Assembly (NCBI RefSeq): GCF_037126465.1
Contig: NC_088201.1
Location: 126,666,665 to 126,730,664, forward strand
Direction of reading: 5' to 3'
Length of the DNA stretch: 64,000 nt
Origin: Ornithodoros turicata
Lineage: Eukaryota > Arthropoda > Arachnida > Ixodida > Argasidae
Each line of letters starts with the position of its first letter. The stretch's first letter is position 1. Positions 10,777 through 21,257 of the stretch are shown in pieces. Position numbers and translations under genes: made by a program. The notes under the pieces are model-generated. The model was given only the letters and a program-made list of their open reading frames with translations. It did no database searches and was not told where the DNA came from.

Positions 10777-11895
10777 CAGGGTGTCTTAGTTAAATCTCTG
10801 GGCTAAATAATTCACAACTGGGTGCACCAATCGAAGAACTTTCTTTTCCACACGCATCTGTCCGATACCACCTACAAGCCGTGCACCGTGTGAATGAGGG
10901 CGATGGGCTCAGTATTTAAATAAACATTCAAATGCATTTCGTGAAAAACATGACTTCTAAAACAGGGCGCAGTTGGCATTAAAGTAGATACTACCCGTTT
11001 TGGGACCTTCGGTGGACACCTTTTAGAGAAAAATCTGCCACGGAAGCGGGTCATTTATTGCAGTAATTAATTGATTTCGGTTGACATATTTTTGTCGCGG
11101 CTGGACGCGGTGAAGCGCAAAAGGACGCTCTCACTCTCGCTTATCCACCAACGAATTACGTGTTCTTGAGCGCACTTCGCAACGATGAGTGCTGAAGAAA
11201 AATCGAAAGCATGTGAGATCAAGGTACAGTTTGGGACAAAAGTTTACGGAACACGGCACTGGCGTGTTTCTTCATCGGAGCGGCCTCCTGCAGCCATCAG
11301 GAAGAGATCGAATAAGAAACGGGTGCTCAGCTATTCTCTTCATCTCCCAGTATGTCTGTCCGCTGCCGTTTGCTGCTAGGCTGTCGCTCCAATGGAGAAA
11401 TGCGACGCACCGGTGTTCCATCAGCTTTTGTCCCAAGCTGCACTATGTGTTATCTGTGTTTCGTTCGTGCGATCATAACAGAGAAAGGGTGCATATCAGT
11501 CAGATAAGCGAGGTGGGGACCGGCGTAGCCTGTCTGACGCTGTTACGTTTGCTTCAGCACTCCCCGTTGCGAAGTAAGCTCAAGAACACGTAATTCATTG
11601 GTGGATAAGGGAGTGGAAGAGCGTCCTTTTGCGTTTCTCCTCTACCAGCGCGATAAAAATATGTAAACCGAAACCAATTAATTACTGCAACAAATGACCC
11701 GCTTCGGAGGCAGATTTTTCTCCAAAGGTGTCCACTGAAGGTCCCTACAGGGGTACTACCCATTTTAATGCCGACGGTGCCCTGCTTTAGAAGTTGTGTC
11801 TTTCAAGGAACTCAATTGAATTTTTATTTAAATAATGAGCGCCTTCCACTCATTCGCACGGTGCGCAGCCTGTAAGTGGTATCCGGTATCGCTAC
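10777..11895. mobile_element. Large inverted-repeat MITE (CAGGGTG type)
   Basis: The two arms (about 10860-11195 and 11560-11885) are inverted copies of each other over some 330 bp. They share, for example, GCGGGTCATTTRTTGCAGTAATTAATTG and GAATTACGTGTTCTTGAGC. The left end reads TATA|CAGGGTGTC; the matching right terminus is missing or degenerate, so the right boundary is approximate. No transposase is encoded. A smaller inverted-repeat element sits between the arms. It lies in an adenylate kinase intron. Confidence 0.75.
11225..11442. mobile_element. Small nested MITE inside the CAGGGTG element
   Basis: The ends are inverted copies (CAGTTTGGGACAAAAG at the left, its near complement ending at 11440), followed inward by partly matching GGAACAC(C)GG motifs. 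About 218 bp long, non-coding, and placed in the spacer of the larger hairpin, so it inserted later or forms part of its core. Confidence 0.55.
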
Positions 11896-12024
11896 GTTTC
11901 CACCGTGACAGATATGAACTTCAATAAAAATAAATGTCGTACATGAATTCATCGTCGAAAGATTTGCTATTACGGGTGTTGAACTGTGCGCTTCAAAAAA
12001 TGTTCCCAATTCCATGATACTCAC

Positions 12025-12141
12025 TCTTTCTTGGAATATCTCCGCTTGGGTCACATTTCTGGGAAAACCGTCAATCAGGTACCCCTTTGAGGTTCCTAGG
12101 ACCTTCTTAATGTTTTGCTTCAGTACAAAAATAACGTATTC
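12025..12141 (-). CDS. Adenylate kinase, NMP-binding/CORE exon (third kinase exon)
   Basis: This 39-codon exon, phase 0 to 0, has a TTTTCAG acceptor and an AGA|GTGAGT donor. It encodes VLKQNIKKVLGTSKGYLIDG followed by FPRNVTQAEIFQER. The G-[YF]-[LI]-I-D-G-[FY]-P-R signature of nucleoside monophosphate kinases is complete; the arginine contacts AMP in this family. The preceding exon ends LVPL and this one opens EYVIFVL, matching the usual family sequence across the junction. It lies 16.5 kb downstream of the P-loop exon; that intron holds the Polinton. Confidence 0.92.
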
Positions 12142-12149
12142 CTGAAAAC

Positions 12150-12960
12150 AAAAAGTAATAAAATAAACTTTCATTGCGCATGCTCTGAACGTCTAATAGT
12201 CTCACCATTATAATCAGTACCCTATCTACCTCCCCTAGCAATTGGCATCTATGTGAAATAGTCAGTTGTTACATTTAAGAGTACGCAAAAGTTTAGTTGC
12301 TCCTTCAGTAACATTCTATTACGACGTGTGGAATAACATAAGCAGTGAAAATCCAGGAGGCCGATGGGACCACCCTTGGTTCCGGGGCTCCATCCTGACA
12401 AATGCCTAACCTAGAATGACAAAACAATGGAACACGCTGCGCCGCATTATCAATTTGTCTTTTCCCCGCTCAGATTTGCCTTTATTGAGAAGACAAAGAT
12501 GGAGCTCAGCTTTCATATGGCTGACATAAGGGTTCGGTTGACCCGTGGTCCGTCGATCTGGCTTGGGCATGGGCGGCACGAAACGTTGACCGCCTGCCAC
12601 GAGCCCCGCCTGGGCATCGCCTCACGGACCATTGATAAGACTTCTCTTGTAACACAAAGTAAGCAAAATCAACGAACAATGTGAAAATATGCACTGCACA
12701 CACAGTGTCCTAGCTATGGCTGTGCTTTAAAGGGGTTGAGACTCTTTCATAGATGTGCCTTATTATATTATGAACGCATTCTGATGCACGCCAGAATGCA
12801 TAGTTAACAAGAAATATTCTTCTACGTGCGGTACTTAGCGAGATACAAGCCCTCGGACGGACTGCGCAAAAGCGCGGACTTCACAGACCTCAATGCTGCG
12901 TTCGTTCCCAATTGGCAGCTGTAGTCAGGTGACTTTTGGTGTGCTGTTTCACTGGCGGCG
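12150..12960. other. Intron sequence, nothing recognised
   Basis: Only short ORFs without motifs are present. A short stretch around 12790-12870 resembles the reverse complement of 43330-43440 (tacgtg-ggtacttagcgagatacaagccctc), so part is a dispersed repeat. Confidence 0.3.
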
Positions 12961-12973
12961 GTCGGGTCTGTCC

Positions 12974-13288
12974 ATATAGGAATGAAACACAGGATCGGCA
13001 CCTGCAACAGTTTTCCATCGGGACGTGGGTAGCCGCCTTCACATTGCATTCTGGGATGCTCCTCTCTACCATACGACCGTTCACGTGGCCTTCCAGAGAG
13101 CACGGCTCCACCAAAGCAAACGACGCGAGCTGTAGTTGTGTCACAGTTCAGATGACAGTACCGTGTTGAGCGCATGCTTGTATTTTTACTTCTGTGTTTT
13201 CGCATGTTTACTCTTCTATTAGAAGACCAGTCAGTGTGCAGAACGCAAATGGGTACGCGGGACCGGTATCGTCACGTGTGGCAACGGT
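12974..13288 (+). repeat. Left half of R1 repeat copy B, split by the Polinton
   Basis: It aligns with 34505-34815 (GGAATGAAACACAGGA.., GCATTGCATT, AAGACCAGTCA, GCAGAACGCA..GTACGCGGGA) and stops within a few bases of the Polinton end. The continuation of the alignment resumes at 23301 on the far side of the element. The two halves plus one copy of GACTTC give one R1 unit in the same order and strand as copies A and C. Confidence 0.75.
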
Positions 13289-13294
13289 GACTTC
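13289..13294. repeat. Target-site duplication of the Polinton, left copy
   Basis: GACTTC directly precedes the element's first bases AGTAGTATG. The identical hexamer follows the last bases CATACTACT at 23295-23300. Six-base duplications are characteristic of Polintons/Mavericks. Confidence 0.93.
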
Positions 13295-14418
13295 AGTAGT
13301 ATGGAATGGCCACGACTATCCCGAATCGCACATATTCATCTAAACACGATTAATTAATAAATTAGGGCTAAATGCGACCCCCCACAGTAATCAGCTCCCT
13401 CCAGGGAGTCACCACACTAACTGTGGAACGTCTAACTCGTGTCCAGACCAAGGTGTGCGTTTCCGGATACTGGTGGTCATAAAAAGAGAAAAAAATAGAT
13501 AGAGATAGAGTGGAGAGAAACAATTTATTCGAAAATCAACGACGCCGTGGCAAAGAAACCACTCCAGAACGTCCGAGTGACCAGTGCCCGCAATGTTGGT
13601 AGTTGGCACCTGGCAGTTGCAGAGATCGATGACAGGTGACCACCTAGTTGCAAGGCATCGCACCAGATGGCGCAACCATCATAGCTCTATGTGAGAAAGA
13701 CAGAGAACAACAAGATACTAGCGGCAGAAATAGCAACACTGCTAAACAAGTTTAGGCATGCGAGAGAAAACGCCTAACCGCTACTGCTAAACGGGGAAAA
13801 CAGTACACATCGGGGAAAAGGCTTAGGGGGGCGACCGGTTAGGCCTAACCACAGCGTCACAACGCTACGCAGCTAACACAAGGCGGGAACCGCAAAACGC
13901 TAGGCACACAACGCTAAACATGCGACAACACGGAGAAAAGGCTTGGTCACTGCTAAACAAGTCTAAACATGCGTGTACGGGGCACGGCAAACATGCGAGA
14001 AAAGGAGGGCGGTCCAACAACACGTAAACATCGGCAAATCACCCACCTTTCCCCCCGCGGCGACAGTGCGTCTGCTCCCCACGGCAACCAAGCACAAACT
14101 GAACCGCGCAGGGACTGCGAAGCGACCGAGCGTACGTCTGCACTCCTCGAGATCCAGCGAGCAAGTGACTGGGCGCCGCGCCGCGGCAGCTACGCATGTG
14201 CGCGCGCGCGCTCCTAGCGCCCTCTGCGCTACGCCCCCACCCGCCCGTCCGCCCGCCCGTCATAGAGGTGGTCACGCGGGCAGTTTCGGTTTTGCTCTCT
14301 GCTCCTCCCGCTGCGCGTGCGCTCCTAGCGGTAACAGGCGGCTTCTCCGTTTCGGTTTCGCTTTCGTTTCTTTGCGCGCGATAATTTGTATAAAGGCGGG
14401 GCGCACTGCGCTCACATC
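13295..14418. repeat. Left inverted terminal repeat of the Polinton
   Basis: It matches the reverse complement of 22199-23294 along its whole length with scattered substitutions and small indels. Landmarks are AGTAGTATG at the end, CATCTAAACACGATTAATTAAT, a 14-bp palindrome GGTTAGGCCTAACC at 13837-13850, GCTAAACAAGT motifs at about 13740 and 13953, a GC-rich block with GCGCGCGCGC, and a TATA box at the inner end. Both arms happen to hold an ~80-residue ORF (13969-14217; 22616-22368), which follows from the repeat and is not called as a gene. Confidence 0.9.
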
Positions 14419-14421
14419 AGT
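14389..14421 (+). promoter_or_regulatory. Core promoter at the inner end of the left ITR
   Basis: TATAAAG at 14389-14395 is followed by an arthropod initiator TCAGT at 14417-14421, with the initiator A 30 bp from the TATA start. This spacing is canonical for RNA polymerase II. The first ATG of the next ORF follows two bases after TCAGT, so the mRNA leader would be only a few bases. Confidence 0.7.
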
Positions 14422-14423
14422 AC

Positions 14424-14885
14424 ATGAAGATGTTCAGCTACCACTCGTTACAAAATTGTTCCCGCACCCACGGTTCTTGGGAAGAAGTGGAGAATGAAAG
14501 TTTCAACAACAAAAGTCCCCGGAACAAGCTCGTCATCAATGCTTTTCACTACGTGATAGATATGGTAGGCTTTGGCAATATAGGAGAAATCTCGCGGGGG
14601 CCGCTGCAGCAGATGGTGCGTTGGATCTACGCCCTTTACAAGAACGTCTGTATAACGATTCCAGACGGACCCCTGGGACTGATGAGCGAATTTGTGAGCT
14701 TGGCCAGCGCAGAATTCAACTACATCGCTGCAGGCATCGTGGACCTTCTCGCTCGTGCCATTGCTCATATTAAGTACGCCCTGCGGAAGCAGCGACATTT
14801 GCAAGCAGTCTACATCGTGAACTTTGTCACCGATTTATTGAAATACCGTTTGGTTATCGAAATGCAACGCCTTAAACAGTCCTAA
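14424..14885 (+). CDS. Polinton small ORF, 153 aa, unknown function
   Basis: The ORF follows a good TATA/TCAGT promoter inside the left ITR. Its start could be the first ATG (14424) or the one two codons later (14430), which leaves a more usual leader. The protein is mostly helical in appearance, with a hydrophobic central region (VINAFHYVIDMVGF..., EFNYIAAGIVDLLARAIAHI) and a basic C terminus (KYALRKQRH, MQRLKQS). I do not recognise it. It is uninterrupted although the polymerase is broken. Downstream it converges with a minus-strand AATAAA (14923-14928). Confidence 0.6.
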   Translation: MKMFSYHSLQNCSRTHGSWEEVENESFNNKSPRNKLVINAFHYVIDMVGFGNIGEISRGPLQQMVRWIYALYKNVCITIPDGPLGLMSEFVSLASAEFNYIAAGIVDLLARAIAHIKYALRKQRHLQAVYIVNFVTDLLKYRLVIEMQRLKQS

Positions 14886-14889
14886 TAAC

Positions 14890-15340
14890 TTTGACGAGAT
14901 TCTGTATTTTTTCACTGAAACATCTTTATTGAATACATAGAAAGGAGTTTGCCGATAGATGCCTGCAACCTCCCTGACTTGTTTGATCTCACAAAGAGAA
15001 CATTACGAGATGATCAGACGTGCCAGAAAAGGAACGGGAAATCTTCATCGTAGCGTCGTCATTGCGCAGGTCACTGCACCAGCACGATGACGGAATGGTC
15101 ATTCTTTTCGTACACCCATTCCACTATCACACTGCCACAACCTGTGCTTCTCCTCTCTGAGGGAGAAAGAGAGAAGCATATCTGGACTAGAACTTTTATT
15201 CTCGATTACATGCGCGTGCGCGAAGGACTTGCTCTTTGTTCCACGGTCACTCGATGCCTGACGACGACGCTCTCAGGCTCCCTTCCGGGTTTTCTGGTGC
15301 TACACAAAGAGAGAGTACTACCATAATCCTATATGCGTCA
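14890..15340 (-). other. Polinton spacer with minus-strand 3' end
   Basis: A minus-strand polyadenylation signal AATAAA (14923-14928) lies here. On the same strand a short open segment near 15080-15140 ends ...EWVYEKNDHSVIVLVQ, which may be the tail of a small or degraded Polinton gene. I cannot extend it into a full ORF. Confidence 0.35.
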
Positions 15341-15348
15341 AATCATCA

Positions 15349-18300
15349 TCACAGCCTACCGTATTCACAGCTTCCGTAAGGGCACGAGTGTACAGCATCC
15401 ACGAGAAAGCGCTTGTCGTCGTAGGGGACCAAGCTCTTCTTGAGTCTTGAAATAGTGTACATTGTTTGCTTTATACTCTGGATGGTCCACTGCTTCTGAG
15501 AGACTGTCTTTTCATTGAACAGACAATCTCAGTACACTTCGTGCAATAAGTGTTTCCTCACCACGTCTTTCTTAACTCTTTTCGCTCTCGCGATCCGTTT
15601 GTGTGACCCAGCCAAGAGAATGCTGTACATTTTCGCTCGGATGGGTATAACTTCTTGAATAACAATACATCCCGTCTCGTCTTTGAAGTACCCCATCTGG
15701 TTCGCGTGCTCGTCGTTGAAAAGCGGGTGGTCAGCCGGATAGGAAGACAGATCTAACTCATTCTCAGTCTTCATCGGCCGCTCTTCCAGGCTTTCACACG
15801 TGAGGGAAAAATTATGCTGTCCATATCGCTATAGATCAATTGCACTGGACACGCCAAGCGAGAAAAGAGCGACTCGTAGATGGAGCTGTACTTTCGGACT
15901 TTGGATATCTCTAATATGGCAAAGCCCACGTAAAGAGGGTGCCTGCAAGATGCACTTGTCACTCAGAATGTGAAAATGCTGATTGTCGACAGAGCTAGCT
16001 TTTCGTAGTGCACTTTCTTTGTCGTAGGGTACAGCGTACCTTTTCATCCGTCTCACATTTTGTATCGTCTTACTGAACGTACTGTTCGAAATGGTTTTTT
16101 ACAGAAGTCGCTCGAATTTCGTGGTCGTGGCATTCCTCAACACGACGTTTCTCTGCACGAAGGTTCGCAAAAAGTTGTCTTTGTGGAACGAGAGGATGCT
16201 GTGAACACATTTTATTTTCATGCCCATCCTCACGTACAGTGCGAGCAATGCATAATGAACGACTTAGCGTTCCTTGTCCTGGCACGTCAGCAAGAGTTTC
16301 TTTCTGGGAGGGGCGTTCAGCATCAACGCCTGTTTTAAGTGTCTTTGGTGGGGGGAGAGTTCGTTCTCGTCCACACATCTGTGTTCGGGTACCAGGGGAA
16401 AATCCCTGGTGACCGCGTGCAGTTCTGCGGGATACGACATGTCTACCACGTAGACGTAACCCACTTCCGAATCGTGAGGAATGTTGAGGAAATCGATCTC
16501 GCTCCACCTCGAAGGACCGACCCACTCAAAACCTCCTGTCGGGAGATGGAAAGTCATCACGTACGGGTAAATACTGTTCACGTCGAGGCACTGGATAAAA
16601 GTCTTTTCTTGCTGGGGATCGTAATCGTCGCTCCCCTCGTGATTAGCCCGACAGTAGCTGTGGAAGCTGTTATAAATGCCACCCCTGATTCCCTTCTCGA
16701 TCGTTTCGTACATCTCGTGATCGCTCATGGGCTTGAGTTGAACTTTGGTGAGCTTCAGAGCGCCGCCCCACGCGTAACTGTTGAGGGAACGGTACGTAGG
16801 ATATCCATCCCATTCGTCTCTTGCGCAATCTTCCTTAAATACAGCACGACATCACAGAGCTGACAGCGTGACGTAGAGACGCGTGTAACCGACGAGGTTC
16901 TTACATTCGAATAATTCAAAAATATCGACGGCGTACTGATAGTCCTCGGCCGTGATCTCTTGGTCATTCAGGTCACTTTTGAAAGCTTCCTTTGGCGGTA
17001 GCGCGGGCAAATTATACGCTTCGAAACTGTCAACGAAGGTGTACGGACAAATGCCCTTTCTGAGGAGGTGGCGGAAACAGTCACCAAACATTTGACGGGT
17101 ACAATGAAGCGCGTTCTCGCCACTGCTGGCGAGCAGAGTTTCCACCAGGTTCGACAAAGAGAGGTTGAAAAAACAGTGTGGTATCGCGGAAATGGAGATC
17201 GCCAATGTTGAACCCTCTTATCTTTTCCGAGCTCGAAGCTAAGATCCACGGTTCACCCACATTTAGGACGTCCATATGGCAAAGAAGGGAGCTCAAATTG
17301 TATTGCAAGTTGTGCACACAACGAGTTCTTTGGTGTTACGACACGTAAGGTAATACGCATCACACAGCGTCGCGACAAAATTCGATGAACCAGGCTCAAC
17401 GAAGCGGGTGTGGTCGTGATGCGACACCTTCCGTGTATGATGGTTAAATTCAATTACACAAAATTTATAGTGAGTCGTACTCTCGTGTCGAAAGTGGTCT
17501 TCCATACTCATGACCAACGGTGAGGGACAAAGGTTCAACCTATCAATTTGATCCCTAAATTGCTTAAGCGCGAGCAAGCATTTTTCTGCCACGTTAGGTC
17601 CCAAATAGCCGTCTGGGCCTGCCATTTTTCCGTCCCAGCTTCTCACTACAACCATGCAGTACGAGCTCATCCTTCACGAGTGCGTCCTTTTCCAAAACGC
17701 TCTCCGTGCCCAGCACCGCAAAATAGGGATAGGGATGCATGTACTGTATCTTGTTGAAGGAGACACTGTCCCCCGCTTTTGGCAGTTCGAGAATCACTTC
17801 GTTTACGTCTCGACACAGACATTCGTGCTGCTGCAATGCCTCTCTCGTCCTGTAGTCGGACGTGCATTTCTCGCAATAAAAATAGTCACTTCGTCCCATG
17901 AAAGTGCTAAATTTTCTGATTCCATAGATGTGCTCCCTAACCTCGAGCAGATGGACCTTATCCTTACAGAGCTTGCAGGGAACCCGTCCGGTAGATATCG
18001 AACTCGTCTGCTCGTCGAACACATAGATGTACACGGAGATTGTTTTTTCTCTCCCACAGGGTAATGTCTTTGTAAGTGACTGGGAAGCAAGGTGGCCAGT
18101 ACGTTACGCGTGTCTCCGGATTCGAAGGATTCATGTATTTGTGGCATCTGACATGAAGGTTTGGTTTACTCCTCAATGGATGCAACATTGCCAGCACGCT
18201 ATATTTGAAACACTCGTTTTCGTGATTCGGTGGGAGTTTGACGTTTGTAAGAGCCTTTCTTTTTCCTTTCAACATTTTGGGAAGCTTGATCGTGCACCCA

Positions 18301-19047
18301 ATCCGCTTCGGTCTTGAGTCGACACATTGGACGTCGTTGGAGGTGAAACCAGACCCTTCTCTCGTATAGTTTTCTACGCGTTGCGAGGATTCTGCGATGG
18401 CAGAATTTATCGCGCCTTCGATTTCTTGGTGGTTATGAACCACTCTCAACTGCAAGTTCACGTGAAGCAGATGAGAAGTCAAGCCGTCGGCTCCGTCCTT
18501 AATCATGAGCGCTTTCGAGCACAGACAAAATTTGAAAGGCATGGGATATGCTTGCAGGACGCGCGTGATTACTGGAGCTATGCTCGGTAGGTAGAGTCGC
18601 AAATCGTCAACGTTGTCATCGTGCGGAGAACAGAGAAGCATGTACCTGGTAGCCGTCCCGTCGAATGCCTCATCTGTGACAAAGAAAGGAAGAAATCGTC
18701 TCTCCGTGACGGAGGGATGATTCTCTAGGACGTGTTCTCGTAATTCAACGATTCTACGACCCTCAACGGGGTCCTCATCCCTTCGAAATTGTGAGCTTGC
18801 ATTTTGGTGATTCATCTCTAGCCCTACCAGACAGAGGAATGAAATCTGCATATGACTGATCCCCTTCCCACATGAGCAGCTCGTCTCCACTGTCGTGCCC
18901 ATCTAGGGATTTGTCATTGTCCGTTTCAGGTAGCACGAAAGGCGGACTACTGACCCTATTGTCATCGTCGTCATCTGAAAGGATGACTGGGCTGTTACCG
19001 AGATTCTCTATTCTAGCTTCGTGCTCTCTTTCTACGGCCACGAGCAT
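15349..19047 (-). pseudogene. Polinton DNA polymerase B (protein-primed type), multiply frameshifted
   Basis: Read leftwards, fragments in different frames give the order of a Polinton-type family B polymerase. They are an acidic N terminus (ILSDDDDDNRV near 18970); a long N-terminal region with a cysteine pair and C..C..H-type segment (near 17850-17990); the exonuclease region (FRDTTLF near 17150; CKNLVGYTRLYV near 16880); motif A (CLDVNSIYPYV near 16600); motif B region (NSTFSKTIQNVRRMKRY near 16060); motif C (LIYSDMDSIIF near 15820, where the family has YxDTDS); and the C-terminal DDKRFL..YG segment ending at a stop at 15349-15351. Frame changes are visible near 17990, 17660-17600, 17330, 17170, 16860, 16740, 16270, 16060 and 15900, so no full product can be made. 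The T-to-M change in motif C is a further loss. Confidence 0.85.
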
Positions 19048-19061
19048 GGCATCGATGGTGT

Positions 19062-19069
19062 CATACTGA
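19062..19069 (-). promoter_or_regulatory. TCAGT initiator abutting an ATG upstream of the polymerase
   Basis: On the minus strand TCAGT (19069-19065) is followed immediately by ATG (19064-19062), just upstream of the acidic N terminus of the polymerase. A weak T-rich TATA-like stretch lies about 30 bp before it. The same arrangement precedes 14424 and 20437. This ATG is not in frame with the rest of the polymerase as it stands, in line with its decay. Confidence 0.4.
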
Positions 19070-19500
19070 CATATGAGACAGCATGGTCAAACAAAATAAG
19101 TACGAGATTCCCTCTTAGGAAACAATGCTTATTTTTCCCTTCAGTTGAGGAACACTTGAGATTGATGATGATGAAAGAGGATGGGATGGGTCCCTGTGTG
19201 TGTTCAGTGTCATGGAGTGACTGCGGATATTCGTTCCTGAAAAACAATGCCATACATGAAATACACTCTCACAGCAGAGACGGTCAACTTACATTTTGGT
19301 CCACAAAACGACTCATGTTGTGAATGGATGGATGCCCTCATGGGCTTTCGATCAGTCGCTACACCGCTCTCTTCCTCCTCGCATTGCGACGGTGTTGTCT
19401 GTACTTCGCCCACCCCGCCTTCCGTCTTTCGCGCCTTTTTTCTTAGCGATGTCGCATATGACAATGATACCATCGACGCTGAATAAAACATTACACTAAT
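19070..19500. other. Polinton internal spacer
   Basis: Only short ORFs in both directions; nothing recognised. It lies between the polymerase 5' end and the SINE, and may include degraded coding sequence. Confidence 0.3.
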
Positions 19501-19504
19501 GTCT

Positions 19505-19622
19505 AGCTAACACTCTGGTGGGTTCTGGCAGACTTCTATATGACAACGAGAAGGCCCAGAGTGGGATTCGACCGCAGGAACCTGCTACACTGGACGCGAT
19601 ACACTAACCACTAGTCTCATTC
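19505..19622 (-). mobile_element. tRNA-derived SINE inside the Polinton
   Basis: Read on the minus strand it opens with an A-box-like TAGTGGTTAGTG and, about 30 bases later, a B-box-like GGTCGAATCCCAC, the internal RNA polymerase III promoter of tRNA-derived SINEs. The body continues ...TCTGGGCCTTCTCG. It is not a tRNA gene because a full cloverleaf cannot be drawn. Its presence shows that the Polinton is old enough to have been invaded. Confidence 0.65.
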
Positions 19623-19639
19623 ATGCTGCGTGACGTTTT

Positions 19640-20150
19640 TCTTATCGCGGGATTCGTGTCTAAACACGTCAAAATATGTCCAAACACGTTCAAGGACGTT
19701 ATAGAGAGTGAAAGGAAAAGCTTTACTATAAATGTTGAAGTGATCATTTGGTCGTCATTCGTGCCATCATGCTCAGCTAGGTAGGTCCTCGTAAGTAATA
19801 CCCATGTCGTCATCATCGTCAAAATGTTTGAAGAGTTTCGTTTCCAGACTCACGTATTTCGGGATATTGGCAGTGCTCGCTTCTTCCGCACCAACTGGGT
19901 GGATTGTGATCTAAAGGTACGCTTCCTCGTTATTTTTAATACGTTCTATAATCGATCACATTTTTTCAGAGCAAAGGCATTGGACGAACCGATCGATTCG
20001 CCCATTTCTCGGCTGTCGGACAGTACTGTTCGACGTACGTTGCAAAGGATTTCGACTATTGATGGAAGACGGAGTAGATGTACCATCGGTGTGACTCTGT
20101 GACTGAAGAAGATTGTACGTGTGTGTGTGTGTTTAAAATAAAAACGCGTG
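19640..20150. other. Polinton internal region with small ORFs
   Basis: A 92-residue plus-strand ORF (19824-20102) and, on the minus strand near 19800-19825, a short acidic open stretch (FDDDDDMGITYEDLP) are visible. The latter resembles the acidic leader of the polymerase region in composition. A (GT)n run lies at about 20118-20131. No function can be given. Confidence 0.3.
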
Positions 20151-20436
20151 TGGCTCACGCTTCTTTCGTGCAGATTACGAATGGATACTGACGGGAGATC
20201 TACCCCTGGTCCTGACCTTCAAGCCTCCTCCGAAGACCTTCTTTTTGCGGATCGGCGATCAGCTGACCACCTGTCGTTGAGGTGGACTCTGGTCGAGAAA
20301 GCCCAGGTTAGACTCGATCCTTCGTCTGTATCTGGGCTGTCTTCCCAGCTATGAAACCAAAGCTGGAGCCTCATTCATGTGTAACCTCTCATGATAAATA
20401 AAAAAAGGCTGTGTGTACTCTCATTCCATCTCAGTC

Positions 20437-20817
20437 ATGATGCCCGAGCAGAGGTTTGCAACCTGTGTGCAAACGCGAATGTATCGGGACTTGCTACGAT
20501 TACGCGATTATATTCACGGCAATGGCTGCAAGGGTGACTTTCGCTCGATTCTCAAGATGATACCCTTATGTCTATTCACCGTCAGTGGGAAGATTGCAAA
20601 AAAAATGAAGAGATTCATAGATTACAAGCTCGAGCTGTTGGAAAAGTATAGACGAGGAGAGACAGTCAACCCGTGCCTCATCAACGCGGGTTTCAGCCGA
20701 CCTATCGTCCATCACTACTGGCTTCTCCACACATCCCTCGACGTCACGGTGACCGGCGACGAGCATCGGGACAGCACGTTAGAAGATCGTCTCGCAAGCG
20801 TCTTGTGTATGTCGTGA
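20437..20817 (+). CDS. Polinton small ORF, 126 aa, unknown function
   Basis: The frame is open from 20413, but I prefer the ATG at 20437 because a TCAGT initiator (20431-20435) stands one base before it and an A/T-rich TATA-like stretch (20392-20406) lies ~30 bp upstream. This mirrors the promoter of the 14424 ORF. The protein is basic and helical (RMYRDLLRLRDYIHGNGCKG, KIAKKMKRFIDYKLELLEKY). I do not recognise it. AATAAA follows directly after the stop (20819-20826). It is uninterrupted, unlike the polymerase. Confidence 0.6.
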   Translation: MMPEQRFATCVQTRMYRDLLRLRDYIHGNGCKGDFRSILKMIPLCLFTVSGKIAKKMKRFIDYKLELLEKYRRGETVNPCLINAGFSRPIVHHYWLLHTSLDVTVTGDEHRDSTLEDRLASVLCMS

Positions 20818-20899
20818 AAAAATAAATATACAGTGCTTGCAGTAAGAGTTTCACTTTGACGTCGTCACTCTCCTTTGAGGAAAGAATGTTCCCGATGGA

Positions 20900-21257
20900 G
20901 GAGGTGGTCACTTCAATTCTCCTGGCCATTGGCAAAAAGATTCAACACGGCAGAAAGTAGGAGAGGAACCACCAACGAAAGAACGCCCTGTCATCGCTGC
21001 TGAGATGGATAGCTTTTCAAACACTGCAGATTCTTCTGAATCTTTTTGTAGGCGAGCCGTCGCAAGCAGCGCTTGTGCTTCTTCAAAGGCGAGAACGTGT
21101 CTGGAGCTAGACGCACCTTTCCGTTCAATACATAGAGGCAAATTTCGGAGAGATGTTTCATGTCGGACGAAGAAGAACGTCTCAAGACGCCGCGGCGGCA
21201 CAGAGGGGGTAGAGTGGAGAGTACTTTGACTAAAGTGAGGTGATAGCTGAGATTCAT
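20900..21257 (-). pseudogene. Polinton small protein next to the ATPase, frameshifted
   Basis: Two overlapping minus-strand frames (21257-20991 and 21201-20908) together resemble a short basic protein often seen next to packaging ATPases in arthropod Polinton-like elements. The features are a leucine-rich start (LTLVKVLSTLPPLCRR), then an [IL]CLYVLNGKVRLAP segment and a basic K.HKRCLRRLA stretch. The frame breaks after that. The ORF start overlaps the ATPase stop by a few bases (ATG at 21257, ATPase stop at 21254), which suggests a coupled pair. The family link is from memory and weak. Confidence 0.5.

Noticed and set aside
19505..19622. A functional tRNA gene
   Set aside because: A-box and B-box-like motifs are present, but acceptor and anticodon stems do not pair; a SINE explains it better.
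14424..20817. Intact integrase, capsid or protease genes in the Polinton
   Set aside because: I looked for an HHCC/DDE integrase, jelly-roll capsid and Ulp1-like protease motifs in all frames between the ITRs and saw none that I could defend.
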